Shown piece by piece: positions 1 through 7,906 of a DNA stretch of 64,000 bases. Location of the stretch: assembly GCF_012034175.1 (NCBI RefSeq), contig NZ_JAATEJ010000019.1:115611-179610 (forward strand), read 5' to 3'. Source of the DNA: Actinacidiphila epipremni (GTDB lineage Bacteria; Actinomycetota; Actinomycetes; Streptomycetales; Streptomycetaceae). Made by a program: the position numbers and the translations under genes. Each line of letters starts with the position of its first letter. Positions within the stretch are counted from its first letter, which is position 1. Below the pieces are notes generated by a model. The model made no database searches. It saw nothing but the letters and a program-made list of their open reading frames with translations, and was not told the DNA's origin.

Positions 1-143
1 TCGGCGATGCGCGCGAGGCCGCGCAGGGCACGGCGGTACGGGCGGGGTGCGGTGCGCGCGATGCCGGTGCCGGTGCCGGGCGGTGCTTCGTGCCCGGGCG
101 TACGGGGTGGGGCGCCGGGGCGGCGCAGGCGTAGGGCGGGCAT
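1..143 (-). CDS. Unknown protein, 5' part only (runs off window)
   Basis: An ATG at 143 is preceded by AAGGAG about 9 bases upstream and opens a frame that runs off the left edge of the window. The visible N-terminus is Arg/Pro/Gly-rich (starts MPALRLRRPGAPPRTPGHE) with no signal peptide or motif I recognise. It begins one base after the stop codon of the gene upstream, so translational coupling is likely. Only 47 codons are seen, so no function can be given. Confidence 0.5.
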   Translation of the reverse strand, partial: MPALRLRRPGAPPRTPGHEAPPGTGTGIARTAPRPYRRALRGLARIA

Positions 144-144
144 G

Positions 145-582
145 TCAGGGGGCTCCTTCGCGCGGGACGGCGGCGGTGTCGACGTCGCGGCCGTTGCTGC
201 CGTGGCCGCTGCCGTCGTCGCCGTTGCTGCCGTCGTGGCCGTTGTTGCCGTCGTCGCCGTCGCCGTCGTGGTCGCTGCCCGCCGTGCCCTGGCTGTCCAG
301 CAGCGTGTTGAGGGTCCGGTCGACTTCGAGCCAGGAGTCGGCGTTGGAGTTGTCGATGATCAGGAGCCCGTGGTTCGACCCGTGCGAGGGCGCCGGCAGC
401 TCCGGCTCCTCGTCCAGGTCGGCGGGCTCCTGCGAGCCGGCCGGCGCACCGTCGCAGCACGGCGCCGCGAGCGCCACCCGTACGCTTCCGCCGCCCACGA
501 GCACCCCCGCCGCGAGCGCCGCGACGACGCCCGCCCTGCGTACGGCCGCACGCCGGTGGCCGCTCCCGTAACGGAAGCCCAT
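145..582 (-). CDS. Small secreted protein with Asp/Gly/Asn-rich tail, unknown function
   Basis: 145 residues. A basic N-terminus followed by an Ala/Val/Gly hydrophobic stretch ending near AAP looks like a Sec signal peptide. The middle contains the segment LLIIDNSNADSWLEVDRTLN, the only part that looks like a folded unit. The last 45 residues are nearly all Asp, Gly, Asn, Ser and His, a low-complexity acidic tail that could bind metal ions (inference). It lies 16 bases after the lyase-family gene and 1 base before the next start, so the three probably form one transcript. I do not recognise the family. The ribosome site is weak. Confidence 0.55.
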   Translation of the reverse strand: MGFRYGSGHRRAAVRRAGVVAALAAGVLVGGGSVRVALAAPCCDGAPAGSQEPADLDEEPELPAPSHGSNHGLLIIDNSNADSWLEVDRTLNTLLDSQGTAGSDHDGDGDDGNNGHDGSNGDDGSGHGSNGRDVDTAAVPREGAP

Positions 583-598
583 CCGTGGCCCCGGCCGC

Positions 599-1501
599 TC
601 AGACGCCGACCGGGCGGCGGGCCGGCGCGGGGGCGGTGTGCGGGACGGACGGCGGGGGCAGCGGGTGGTGGCGGCTGATATTGCGCTCCAGCAGCTGCGT
701 GGAGGCGGCCACGCCCACCGCGCCGGCGCCGCGCACCTCCGGCAGCCGGCCGTCCGCCGCCTTCAGGCCCACCAGCGCGTCCTCGATCGCGGTGTGCGCC
801 GCGAACAGGCACGGCGTGCTGTAGATGGCGACGTCCACGCCGAGCGCGGTCAGCTCCGTGAGCGACAGCCGCGGCGACTTGCCGCCGCCGATCTGGTTGA
901 AGAGCAGCGGCTTGTCGCCGATGACCTCGCGGATGCGGTGGACCCACTCGACGCTGCGCACCCCGTCGACGAGCACGACATCCGCCTCGGTGCGCGCCAA
1001 CGCCTCGGCCCTGCGCAGGATTTCGTCGTCCTCCGTGGCATCCGTACGGGCGACCACGAGCAGGTCCCGGCGGCTGGCGAGCACCAGCTCCAGCTTCTCC
1101 AGGTACTCCTCCAGCGGCAGCGTGAGCTTGCCGTCGGCGTGCCCGCAGCGCCGCGGTCGCTTCTGGTCCTCCAGAATCACGCCGGACGCCCCGGACCGCT
1201 CCAGCCGCTGCACGACGTGGCAGGCCACCTCCGGGTCGACGTATCCGTCGTCGATGTCGACCAGCAGGTGGTGCGCGGGGAATGCCGTCCGCAGCCGCTC
1301 CGCAAAGGCGACCATGTCCGGCCAGGCGATGAAGCCGATGTCGGGCAGGCCGTAGTAGGACGCGGCGAAGCCGAATCCGGAGACGAAGAATCCGTTGTAG
1401 TGCCGGGCGGCGATCGAGGCGGAATACATGTCGTAGACCCCGATGAGCGGGGTGGTGCCGGCGGACGCGATCTCGTTCCGCAGGGCGGTTCCGTACTGCA
1501 C
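599..1501 (-). CDS. Isocitrate lyase / PEP mutase superfamily enzyme
   Basis: 300 residues, a normal length for the methylisocitrate lyase / PEP mutase superfamily. The frame shows the Mg-binding acidic signature DIDDGY and, after the strand GVILED, a RRCGH segment. Cys in this position is the catalytic residue of isocitrate and 2-methylisocitrate lyases, whereas phosphonate PEP mutases have a different loop. I therefore favour a C-C bond lyase acting on a 2-hydroxy-tricarboxylate or oxalate-like substrate, without claiming the substrate. The GTG at 1501 is chosen because AGGGAG lies 7 bases upstream and the conserved N-terminus (ALRNEIASAGTTPLIGVYD) starts right after it; the longer frame to 1636 has no conserved residues. 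Confidence 0.8.
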   Translation of the reverse strand: MQYGTALRNEIASAGTTPLIGVYDMYSASIAARHYNGFFVSGFGFAASYYGLPDIGFIAWPDMVAFAERLRTAFPAHHLLVDIDDGYVDPEVACHVVQRLERSGASGVILEDQKRPRRCGHADGKLTLPLEEYLEKLELVLASRRDLLVVARTDATEDDEILRRAEALARTEADVVLVDGVRSVEWVHRIREVIGDKPLLFNQIGGGKSPRLSLTELTALGVDVAIYSTPCLFAAHTAIEDALVGLKAADGRLPEVRGAGAVGVAASTQLLERNISRHHPLPPPSVPHTAPAPARRPVGV

Positions 1502-1903
1502 GCGTTCTCCCTGGTGGTACCGGGTCGTACCCGGTCGGTCGGTACCTGCTGATGGCATGCGCAAGGCATGGACGTACGGCATATGCTTATGCCGAAATCT
1601 TTGCCCAGCTTTGCCGATTTTTGGCCGGTGTGCCAACTCCCCGGCGCATTACCAGCCCTATCGGGCTATTAGCCGGCACGGGAAGTGGACCGCTTCCGAT
1701 CATCACAATTGGGATGGTCGGAAACGCGGGCGGAAACCGCCGGCGCACGCAGGAATTCGCCGGCCTTTCCGGGCGTACGGGAACGGCGGCGCGCGCGCCG
1801 CGCACGCCGCGCGTACGCGGGTCACGTCCCCGGGGGTGGCAGGCGGCGCGGCGGGTGCAAGGATGCTGGGGAGTGAACGGCAGAACAACCGGGGGGTTTC
1901 ACC
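1502..1903. other. Divergent intergenic region, about 400 bp
   Basis: No gene of convincing codon usage lies here. The region is locally lower in GC (about 1575-1720) and contains a perfect palindrome (see 1578-1593), two GGCATG direct repeats near 1557 and 1566, and short GC-rich hairpins near 1790-1815. It probably holds promoters for the lyase gene (minus strand) and the lipoprotein gene (plus strand). Confidence 0.5.
1578..1593. promoter_or_regulatory. Candidate operator GGCATATGCTTATGCC
   Basis: Perfect inverted repeat: 6-bp arms GGCATA/TATGCC around TGCT. It lies about 77 bp upstream of the lyase GTG. Its cognate regulator is not evident. Confidence 0.35.
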
Positions 1904-2188
1904 ATGCCTGCGTCACGTCAGCGGAGTCTTCGGTCGGCGTCGGTGGTGCTGGGAGGGGTGGGGCTGCTCGCGGCGAGCCTGGTCGCGTGCTCCTCCGACC
2001 CGGACAAGCGGTGCGTCGACCCGACGACGTACAAGCAACTGCCCGACAAGGACTGCCACGACAGCGGGCCCGGCCGCTACTACTACGGCGGCTCGGTCCA
2101 CAACGGCAAGGCGTACGGCGGGAGTTTCGAGAAGTCGGGGGTCAGCCGGGGCGGCATAGGCGGCCACGAGGAGGGCGTTCACGGCTGA
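1904..2188 (+). CDS. Small lipoprotein, YgiB-like organisation
   Basis: 94 residues. The N-terminus has a lipobox LVAC with the lipidated Cys at residue 29, giving a mature peptide of about 66 residues with two further Cys (about 37 and 50) and a Gly/Tyr-rich centre (GRYYYGGSVHNGKAYGG) ending SRGGIGG. It sits 29 bp before an ATP-grasp gene of the glutathionylspermidine synthase family. In enterobacteria ygiB (a Cys- and Gly-rich lipoprotein ending in an RGGFG motif) precedes ygiC of the same enzyme family, so this may be a shortened counterpart (inference from context and composition, not alignment). Likely attached to the outer face of the membrane. Confidence 0.7.
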   Translation: MPASRQRSLRSASVVLGGVGLLAASLVACSSDPDKRCVDPTTYKQLPDKDCHDSGPGRYYYGGSVHNGKAYGGSFEKSGVSRGGIGGHEEGVHG

Positions 2189-2217
2189 CGTGGGCGCCAG
2201 GGGGAGGGGATGCCGCG

Positions 2218-3435
2218 ATGCGGCGGCACGTCATCGCACCGCGCGCGGACTGGCAGCGGATCGTCGAGGAGCAGGGCGTCGTCTACCCGCTCACCCGGCA
2301 TCCGGACGGCAGCCTGCGCCCGTACTGGGACGAGAGCGCGTACTACTCCTTCGCCCTCGACGAGATCGAGGCGCTGGAGGACGTCGTCGCCGAGCTGCAC
2401 CGGCTGTGCCTGGAGGCCGCCGAGCACATCGTCGCGCACGACCGCTTCGCCGAACTCGGCATCACCGACCGCCGGTTGGCCGGCCTCGTCGCCGAGTCCT
2501 GGCGGCGGCGCGCCGAACTCCCCTCCCTCTACGGCCGGTTCGACCTGCGGTACGGCGGGGGCGCCGGGCCGGGCGGCGACCCGGGCGCGGTCAAGCTGCT
2601 GGAGTACAACGCGGACACCCCGACCTCGCTGGTCGAGGCGGCGAGCGCGCAGTGGTTCTGGATGGAGGACCGCTTCCCCGACGCCGACCAGTGGAACTCC
2701 CTGCACGAACGCCTCGTCGACGCCTGGCGCGACCAGGCCCGCCTGCTGCCGCCCGGCCCGGTGCACTTCGCGCACACCGAGACCGACGAGGCCGGCGAGG
2801 ACCTGATGACCGTCGCCTACCTGCGCGAGACCGCGGAGCAGGCGGGCCTGCCCACGGTCGCGCTGCCGGTCGAGGACATCGGCTGGGACAGCCTGGCCGG
2901 CCGCTTCGTCGACACCCGGCTCGGCTTCATCCGCACGTGCTTCAAGCTCTACCCGTGGGAGTGGCTGGCCACCGACCCGTTCGGCCCGCAGGTCCTCGAC
3001 ACCCTAGACAACGGCGGCGGCACCGGCACGACGTGCTGGATCGAGCCCGCGTGGAAGATGCTGCTGTCCAACAAGGCGCTGCTGGCCGTCCTCTGGGAGC
3101 TCAACCCCGGCCACCCCAACCTCCTGCCCGCCTACCTCGACTCCCCCCGCGACCTCGCCACCACCACCGGCTACGTCGCCAAACCCCTCCTCGGCCGCGA
3201 GGGCGCCGGCATCACCGTCCACCCCCCGTCCCCGACCCCACCACCGCCCCCTCCCCCACCCCCGCACGACCGCCACTGCTACCAGCAACTCGCCCCCCTC
3301 CCCACCTTCGCCACCCACCACACCGTCCTCGGCGCCTGGGTCATCGCCGGCGAACCGGCCGGCCTCGGCATCCGCGAATCCTCCACCCTCGTCACGGACG
3401 GCTACGCACGCTTCGTTCCGCACATCGTGGAGTGA
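2218..3435 (+). CDS. Glutathionylspermidine synthase-family ATP-grasp enzyme
   Basis: 405 residues, near the usual length for YgiC/YjfC-type proteins. Family hallmarks visible are RPYWDESAYYSF near the N-terminus, KLLEYNADTPTSL (ATP-grasp/substrate loop), FKLYPWEWL, IEPAWKMLLSNKALL and the C-terminal GLGIRESS. These enzymes are ATP-dependent C-N ligases, but actinomycetes lack glutathione so the substrate is unknown. The ATG at 2218 follows a purine-rich GGGGGAGGGGA. An odd run of nine prolines around residue 345 interrupts the C-terminal ATP-grasp subdomain just before HCYQQL; it is encoded by a C-rich stretch and probably forms a surface loop. Probably co-transcribed with the lipoprotein gene upstream. 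Confidence 0.8.
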   Translation: MRRHVIAPRADWQRIVEEQGVVYPLTRHPDGSLRPYWDESAYYSFALDEIEALEDVVAELHRLCLEAAEHIVAHDRFAELGITDRRLAGLVAESWRRRAELPSLYGRFDLRYGGGAGPGGDPGAVKLLEYNADTPTSLVEAASAQWFWMEDRFPDADQWNSLHERLVDAWRDQARLLPPGPVHFAHTETDEAGEDLMTVAYLRETAEQAGLPTVALPVEDIGWDSLAGRFVDTRLGFIRTCFKLYPWEWLATDPFGPQVLDTLDNGGGTGTTCWIEPAWKMLLSNKALLAVLWELNPGHPNLLPAYLDSPRDLATTTGYVAKPLLGREGAGITVHPPSPTPPPPPPPPPHDRHCYQQLAPLPTFATHHTVLGAWVIAGEPAGLGIRESSTLVTDGYARFVPHIVE

Positions 3436-3465
3436 GCCGGACGGCGGGCCGCAACGGCCGTGAGG

Positions 3466-4833
3466 TCAGCGGGCGATGAGGGTGTGGAGGAGGGTGTAGG
3501 CCGTGCGGACGACCGCGGTGGTGCGGTCGTGGCGGGTGGCGAAGGCGGCGACGGCGGTGCGGGTCGGGGGGTGGAGGCCGAGGAAGGACTGCTGGCCGAA
3601 GGTGGCGCCCGCGTGGAAGAGGAGGGGGCCGGCGGGGGTGGGGTGCTGGTACCAGGTGAGGGTGTGGATCTCGGCGCGGTGGCCGGGGGTGCGGCGGCGG
3701 AGTTGGGGGATCCGGACGTCGGCGAGGGCGGGGGCGAGGGGGCTGCTCGGGGGTGGGGTGAGCAGGGCCTCGGCGTACGTCAGCAGGTCGGCCGGGGTGG
3801 TGAACAGGCCGCCGGCCGGGGCGAAGGCGGACATCTCGGCCGGGGGCAGCGGGGTGCGGCCGTCGCCGCGGTGGGCCGGGGCGAGGGGGTGCGGGCCCGG
3901 GCCGAGGGTGGTGGAGGTCAGGGCGAGGGGGCGCAGGACGCGGGCGGTGAGGAGGTCGGCGTAGGGGGCGCCGGCGGCGTGTTCCAGGGCGGGGCCGAGC
4001 AGGGCCAGGCCGAGGTTGGAGTAGTGCCAGCGGGTGCCGGGCGCATGGCGCAAGCGGGCGCCGGCGAGGGCGGCGAGCAGGCGCTCGCGGGTGTAGCCGG
4101 CATAGGCGTTGCGGTACGGGCGCAGCACCGCGCCGGCGAGCAGATCCCGCGGGACCCGCGGCAACCCCGAGGTGTGCGTGGCCAGATGGCGCAGGGTGAT
4201 CCGCCGGGCGTTGCCGGGCGGCAGCCGCACGCCGGGCAGATGCGCGGCGAGCGGATCGTCGAGCCCGAGGGCCCCGGCCCGGGCGAGGTCCGCGAGAAGC
4301 AGGACGGTGAACGTCTTCGTGAGCGAGCCGAGCCCGTAGGCCAACTCCTCGCGTTTGGGGGTGTGGTGCGGCCGTTCCAAGTCGGGGTGGGCGGCGGTCG
4401 CCGGCCGGCCCCCGGGAGGTGAGCCGGGCGCGGGCCCGGCCCCGCGGGGACCGGCGCCGACCGGGAGCCCGCCACCGGGGACGTATCCCCCGGGGCCGTA
4501 CTCGGAGCAAGCGCCGGGTGCCGGTCCGTCCCCGAGCGGGCCCGCGCCGCCCGCAGCCGCGGGCCCGTACTCGGAGCAACCGCCGGGCGCCTGCCCACCC
4601 ATGTTCGAACCCGCGCCGCCCGCAGCCGCGGGCCCGGGAGCGTACGAGCCCACCGCAGGCCCGGGCTCGGAGCAAGCGCCGGGCCCCTGCCCCACCCCGA
4701 GCGGGACCGTACCGCCCGAGGCGTAGGTCCTCGTGCCGGCGCGGCTTACCGCCAGCACCACGTCCGGGGCACGGACGCGGGAGACGGCGGTGGTGAGGAG
4801 GCGGGGCAGGGCGGCGTCAGGGGTGGGGGTCAT
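3466..4833 (-). CDS. Serine hydrolase, beta-lactamase/transpeptidase family, with repeat insertion
   Basis: 455 residues. The class C beta-lactamase-type active site is visible as SLTK (about 170-173, nucleophile Ser and general-base Lys), YSN (about 271-273) and a late HAG motif (LLFHAGATFG) in place of KTG. The fold is interrupted between residues about 45 and 150 by a Pro/Gly/Ala stretch with repeated CSE(P/Y)GP units. No signal peptide is apparent, so it may act in the cytoplasm. The ATG overlaps the stop codon of the preceding gene (ATGA), making it the last cistron of the 7862-3466 operon. In this setting it could be a peptidase, esterase or amide-forming enzyme for the operon product (inference). 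Confidence 0.8.
   Translation of the reverse strand: MTPTPDAALPRLLTTAVSRVRAPDVVLAVSRAGTRTYASGGTVPLGVGQGPGACSEPGPAVGSYAPGPAAAGGAGSNMGGQAPGGCSEYGPAAAGGAGPLGDGPAPGACSEYGPGGYVPGGGLPVGAGPRGAGPAPGSPPGGRPATAAHPDLERPHHTPKREELAYGLGSLTKTFTVLLLADLARAGALGLDDPLAAHLPGVRLPPGNARRITLRHLATHTSGLPRVPRDLLAGAVLRPYRNAYAGYTRERLLAALAGARLRHAPGTRWHYSNLGLALLGPALEHAAGAPYADLLTARVLRPLALTSTTLGPGPHPLAPAHRGDGRTPLPPAEMSAFAPAGGLFTTPADLLTYAEALLTPPPSSPLAPALADVRIPQLRRRTPGHRAEIHTLTWYQHPTPAGPLLFHAGATFGQQSFLGLHPPTRTAVAAFATRHDRTTAVVRTAYTLLHTLIAR
4384..4701 (-). repeat. Intragenic imperfect repeats in the serine hydrolase
   Basis: Encodes residues about 45-150 of the serine hydrolase. Four related units share a PG(A/G)CSE(P/Y)GP core, three of them followed by PAAAGGAG-type linkers. 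The units are multiples of three and keep the frame open. This stretch has no counterpart in the usual beta-lactamase fold. Confidence 0.7.
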
Positions 4834-5774
4834 GTGGGGAGGTCTGCGGTGAGGGCGCGGGAGGTGGCCATCGCGGAGGCGAAGGTGGCGACCAGGGTGG
4901 GGTGGTGGACCTGGTCGAAGACGTCGGACGGGGAGCCCGTGGGCATCGCGCCCTGGACGGGCATCGCGCCGGTGGGGGATTGCGCGGCGGCGTAGCGGGT
5001 CCAGAGGTCGGCGTCGAGGGTGGGGCGCGGCAGGCATGCGTCGACGACCAGCAACTCGCCGACCAGGTCCCAGTGGTGGAGCTCGGACCAGTCGGCGAGC
5101 CACGCCGGGAGGTAGGCGGTGAGGTAGTCCGCGAGGGCCGGCGGGATGCGGTCGGGGGCCGCGCCCCAGTCGGTGAGGTGGAAGACGGTGTGCGTGATGT
5201 CGTACGCCATGTGCAGCTGCACCGTCCAGGGTTCGGGCATCCGCCCGAGCCAGGTCGCCGCGAGCGCCTGCTCGGGGTCGCCGCTGGGGACAAGGCCGAT
5301 CTTGCGTTCGGCGTTGAGGACGCCGAGCCGCCGGTTGGGCATCATCTCCAGGGCCTGCCAACTCCGGGTCATCCGCGCGAGGTCGATCGCCTCCTCCAGG
5401 CCCGGGTGCCGGTGGCCCAGCTCGTGGAGGCTCGCGTAGATCTCCAACGGCACCGGCGACATGGGCTCTTGGCGCTGGAGTTCGGCGAGCAGGTTGCCGC
5501 CGTCGAGGAGGTCGCGCCAGGCGTGGTCCAGCAGCCGTACGGACGCGTCGTGTTGCCGGGAGCCGGCCACGCCCTCGCGCGCCAGCACCCGCATGTTGAT
5601 CGCCAACTCACCCACGGGCTTGAGGCGTTCGACGATGCCGCGGCCGGTCGCGCGGTCCTCCTCGGTGAGCCGGAAGTGCTCGCGGTGGGCGTCCAGCCAG
5701 GCCAGCGCGCGGTCGCCGACGGCGTGCAGAAGGGCGGGGGGCGCGGGGGTTGTTGGGGAGGGTGCGGCGGTCAC
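4830..5774 (-). CDS. HLTDWG-motif paralogue B (DUF6895-like, unknown function)
   Basis: 314 residues, cytosolic and helix-rich. It is clearly paralogous to the gene immediately upstream: both share ALxWLDAxRxHFRL, LKPxGELA, RxLGVLNAExxIGL, AYxITHxVFHLTDWG, DLVGExLxVxACLP and a C-terminal STLVA/PTLVATFA segment. The two His and the Asp of THTVFHLTDWG are good candidates for a metal or active site. I recall similar actinomycete proteins labelled DUF6895, but this needs a profile search. The GTG at 5774 has AGAAGAG upstream and overlaps the stop of paralogue A. Fourth cistron of the operon starting at 7862. Function unknown; tandem copies suggest a heterodimer or two successive steps. Confidence 0.75.
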   Translation of the reverse strand: MTAAPSPTTPAPPALLHAVGDRALAWLDAHREHFRLTEEDRATGRGIVERLKPVGELAINMRVLAREGVAGSRQHDASVRLLDHAWRDLLDGGNLLAELQRQEPMSPVPLEIYASLHELGHRHPGLEEAIDLARMTRSWQALEMMPNRRLGVLNAERKIGLVPSGDPEQALAATWLGRMPEPWTVQLHMAYDITHTVFHLTDWGAAPDRIPPALADYLTAYLPAWLADWSELHHWDLVGELLVVDACLPRPTLDADLWTRYAAAQSPTGAMPVQGAMPTGSPSDVFDQVHHPTLVATFASAMATSRALTADLPT

Positions 5775-6808
5775 GGGCTCTTCTCGCTTCCGGTGAGGGT
5801 CGTCATGGCGGCCGGGCCGCCCCCGCGGGCGGCACCCGCAATGCTCGTCGGCGCCGGGCCGCCGGCCCCCGAGCGCCCCACCGCCGCCCTGGCCAGCGTC
5901 GCGGCGAACGCGGCCACCAGCGTGGAGTGGTAGCACGCGGTGAACCGCTCCCCCGGCGTCGCATCGGGCCCGGGCGGTTCGCCGGACTCCGGCACCGCGT
6001 CCCCCGCGCCGCGCGCCGCCGCGAACTCCGCCCACCCCGCGGCGTCGTAGGGCGCGCCCGGCAGGCACGCGGCGACCGCGAGGAACTCCCCCACCAGGTC
6101 CCACAGCCGCTCCTCCGCCCAACTCACCGTCCACGCCGGCAGCCACAGCCGCAGGTAGTCCGCGAGCCGGTCGGGCAGCCGGCCCGGGGCGCGGCCCCAG
6201 TCGGTGAGGTGGAAGACGTCGTGCGTGATGCCGTACGCGGCCTTGCGGTCCAGCGCCCACGGCTCGGAGCGCATGCCGAGGCCGGTGTGCGCGAGGACGT
6301 CCGCGGCGTCGGCGTGCGGCGGCAGGCCGATGCGCAGTTCGGCGTTGAGGACGCCGAGGGTGCGGGTGTGGTCCTCGCGGGCGACCCGCCAGCGGCGCAG
6401 GGCGGTCGTCGCCTCGATCAACTCCTCGGCTCCCGGGTGCCGTAGCCCGACCCGGGCGAACACCCCGTACAGCTCGACCGGATACGTGGCGACGGGCTCG
6501 CCGCGCACCAGCTCCGCGAAGAGCTCGCCGTCGCGGGTCTCCTTCCACGCGAACGCGAACAGCTCGGCGGCGGCGTCCCGTAGCGGTGCGAGCGGGTGCA
6601 GGGTGTGGATGACCTGCGCCAACTCGGCCAGTTCGCCCAGGGGTTTGAGGGTGAGGTTGGGGTCGGCGTCGGTCGTGACGTCGGCCGGGAGGCGGAAGTG
6701 GGGCCGCATCGCGTCGAGCCACCGCAGGGCGCCGGCGGCGACGTCGTCGAGCAGCGCGGTGTCGGCGGGCGGGGCCGCGCGGGACCCCGCGGAGCGCCCG
6801 CGGCTCAC
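5771..6808 (-). CDS. HLTDWG-motif paralogue A (DUF6895-like, unknown function)
   Basis: 345 residues. It carries the same conserved blocks as paralogue B, including AYGITHDVFHLTDWG (about 200) and LWDLVGEFLAVAACLP, plus a Gly/Pro/Ala-rich C-terminal extension of about 40 residues. No signal peptide or membrane segment is visible. It starts at a GTG whose last two bases belong to the stop codon of the 284-aa gene (GTGA), and its own stop overlaps the start of paralogue B, which implies coupled translation and a common complex (inference). No enzymatic motif of a known class is recognisable. Confidence 0.75.
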   Translation of the reverse strand: MSRGRSAGSRAAPPADTALLDDVAAGALRWLDAMRPHFRLPADVTTDADPNLTLKPLGELAELAQVIHTLHPLAPLRDAAAELFAFAWKETRDGELFAELVRGEPVATYPVELYGVFARVGLRHPGAEELIEATTALRRWRVAREDHTRTLGVLNAELRIGLPPHADAADVLAHTGLGMRSEPWALDRKAAYGITHDVFHLTDWGRAPGRLPDRLADYLRLWLPAWTVSWAEERLWDLVGEFLAVAACLPGAPYDAAGWAEFAAARGAGDAVPESGEPPGPDATPGERFTACYHSTLVAAFAATLARAAVGRSGAGGPAPTSIAGAARGGGPAAMTTLTGSEKSP

Positions 6809-7659
6809 CGGGACCCGCCGCCGGGGAAGCGCCGGGCGGCCAGCGCGTGCAGCGCGACCCGCGGGTCGCCGCCGCTCATCCGCCGCACGTACACCATGCC
6901 CGCTTCCAGGCCGAGGCTGTCGGGTACGTCGGGCGCGCGCACCAGCCAGCGCCCGACGCCCGCGGCCTGCAACCAGTCGCGCCGCCGCACCGCCCGGACG
7001 AAACCCCTGGCCAGATCCTCCGTCCGGGCGGCGAGCCCGGCGGCCAGCGCGGGGGCGAGGCCGGGGAGCGCGAGGGCGGCGAGCTGGGAGGCCCGGTGCG
7101 AGAGTTTTGGCCAGGGGGCGTCGCGCAGCCAGGCGTCGGCTGCGGAGCCTGCGGGGCTGGCGGGGTTCGCGGGGTTCGGGGAGCCCGCGGGGCCGGCGTT
7201 TTCCGGTGAGAGTGAGTACGAAAAGCGGTCCGCGTACGGCTGTCCGTCCGCGGGGTTCGCGCCGCCGCCGGCGGGTTCCGTACCGGAGTACCCGGACGTC
7301 CCCTCATCGGGGAGGAAGGCCCGGGTCGCCTCGGCGAGCCCCTGGTAGCTCCAGCGCGACACGTCGGAGGCGTCCGCGCCCGGCGGGTACGCGGCGAGCG
7401 CCCGGCGGACGAGCTGCCCGTCCGGGCCGCCGGCGCTCTGCCCGTCCGGGCCGCCACCCGCGGCGCGGCCCAGTGCGTAGGGCGCGAGGACGTCCGCGCC
7501 CAGTACCCGGATCGCGGCGAGCGCGACCCGGTCGTCCTGTGCGAGAAGGGCCGACAGCGCGTAGGAGCCGCCCCCGCCGTCAAGGGCGAGGGCGACTCCG
7601 TTGGCGACATCGGCCACCGCAGCGCTCAGGGGTGAGTTCTCCTGCGCCTGCTCGACCAA
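6805..7659 (-). CDS. 284-aa protein of unknown function in peptide operon
   Basis: A helix- and alanine-rich protein. Two regions look conserved: residues 1-65 (AVADVANGVALALDGGGGSYALSALLAQDDR and following) and about 190-284 (HRASQLAALALPGLAPALAAGL through YVRRMSGGDPRVALHALAARRF). A Gly/Pro/Asn/Ser linker of about 90 residues separates them. The start is a TTG at 7659 with GGGGAG five bases upstream; no ATG or GTG fits better. It lies 17 bp after the 61-residue peptide gene and overlaps the next gene by 4 bp. I do not recognise the family. Position between a precursor-like peptide and paralogues A/B suggests a peptide-binding or carrier role (inference). Confidence 0.65.
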   Translation of the reverse strand: MVEQAQENSPLSAAVADVANGVALALDGGGGSYALSALLAQDDRVALAAIRVLGADVLAPYALGRAAGGGPDGQSAGGPDGQLVRRALAAYPPGADASDVSRWSYQGLAEATRAFLPDEGTSGYSGTEPAGGGANPADGQPYADRFSYSLSPENAGPAGSPNPANPASPAGSAADAWLRDAPWPKLSHRASQLAALALPGLAPALAAGLAARTEDLARGFVRAVRRRDWLQAAGVGRWLVRAPDVPDSLGLEAGMVYVRRMSGGDPRVALHALAARRFPGGGSR

Positions 7660-7676
7660 TGCTCTCCCCTAAGCCG

Positions 7677-7862
7677 TCAGCGGGCGTCCGTCTTCGTCGG
7701 ACGGGGCGTCGGGGGCGAGATGAGCAGGAGCCCTGCGAGGAGCAGGCCGCCGCCGCACTCGCGGGTGTCTCGGTAGATGCCTTCAGGTTCTGCGGAATCC
7801 AGCAGTCCTTCGACCTCGACGGCGAGGGCCGTCTCGACGGGGGCTGTCAGCTCCGTAGCCAT
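7677..7862 (-). CDS. 61-residue peptide, possible RiPP-like precursor
   Basis: Starts at an ATG with an excellent ribosome site (AAGGAG, 8 bases away). The first half is acidic and helix-forming (ELTAPVETALAVEVEGLLD), like many leader peptides. Next comes a charged hinge (RDTRECGGG) with the single Cys, then a hydrophobic Leu/Gly core and a basic Pro/Thr-rich tail ending TKTDAR. It opens a tight operon with two paralogous unknown proteins and a serine hydrolase. Reading it as a ribosomally made precursor is inference; it could instead be a one-helix membrane anchor, since GGGLLLAGLLLIS is just long enough to enter a membrane. Confidence 0.6.
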   Translation of the reverse strand: MATELTAPVETALAVEVEGLLDSAEPEGIYRDTRECGGGLLLAGLLLISPPTPRPTKTDAR

Positions 7863-7906
7863 GGAACCATCTCCTTCGTTTCGGGTGGATCTTCAGAATG
7901 GCATCT

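Noticed and set aside
599..1501. Phosphonate biosynthesis (PEP mutase) cluster
   Set aside because: The RRCGH motif favours a lyase, and no phosphonopyruvate decarboxylase or other phosphonate gene is adjacent.
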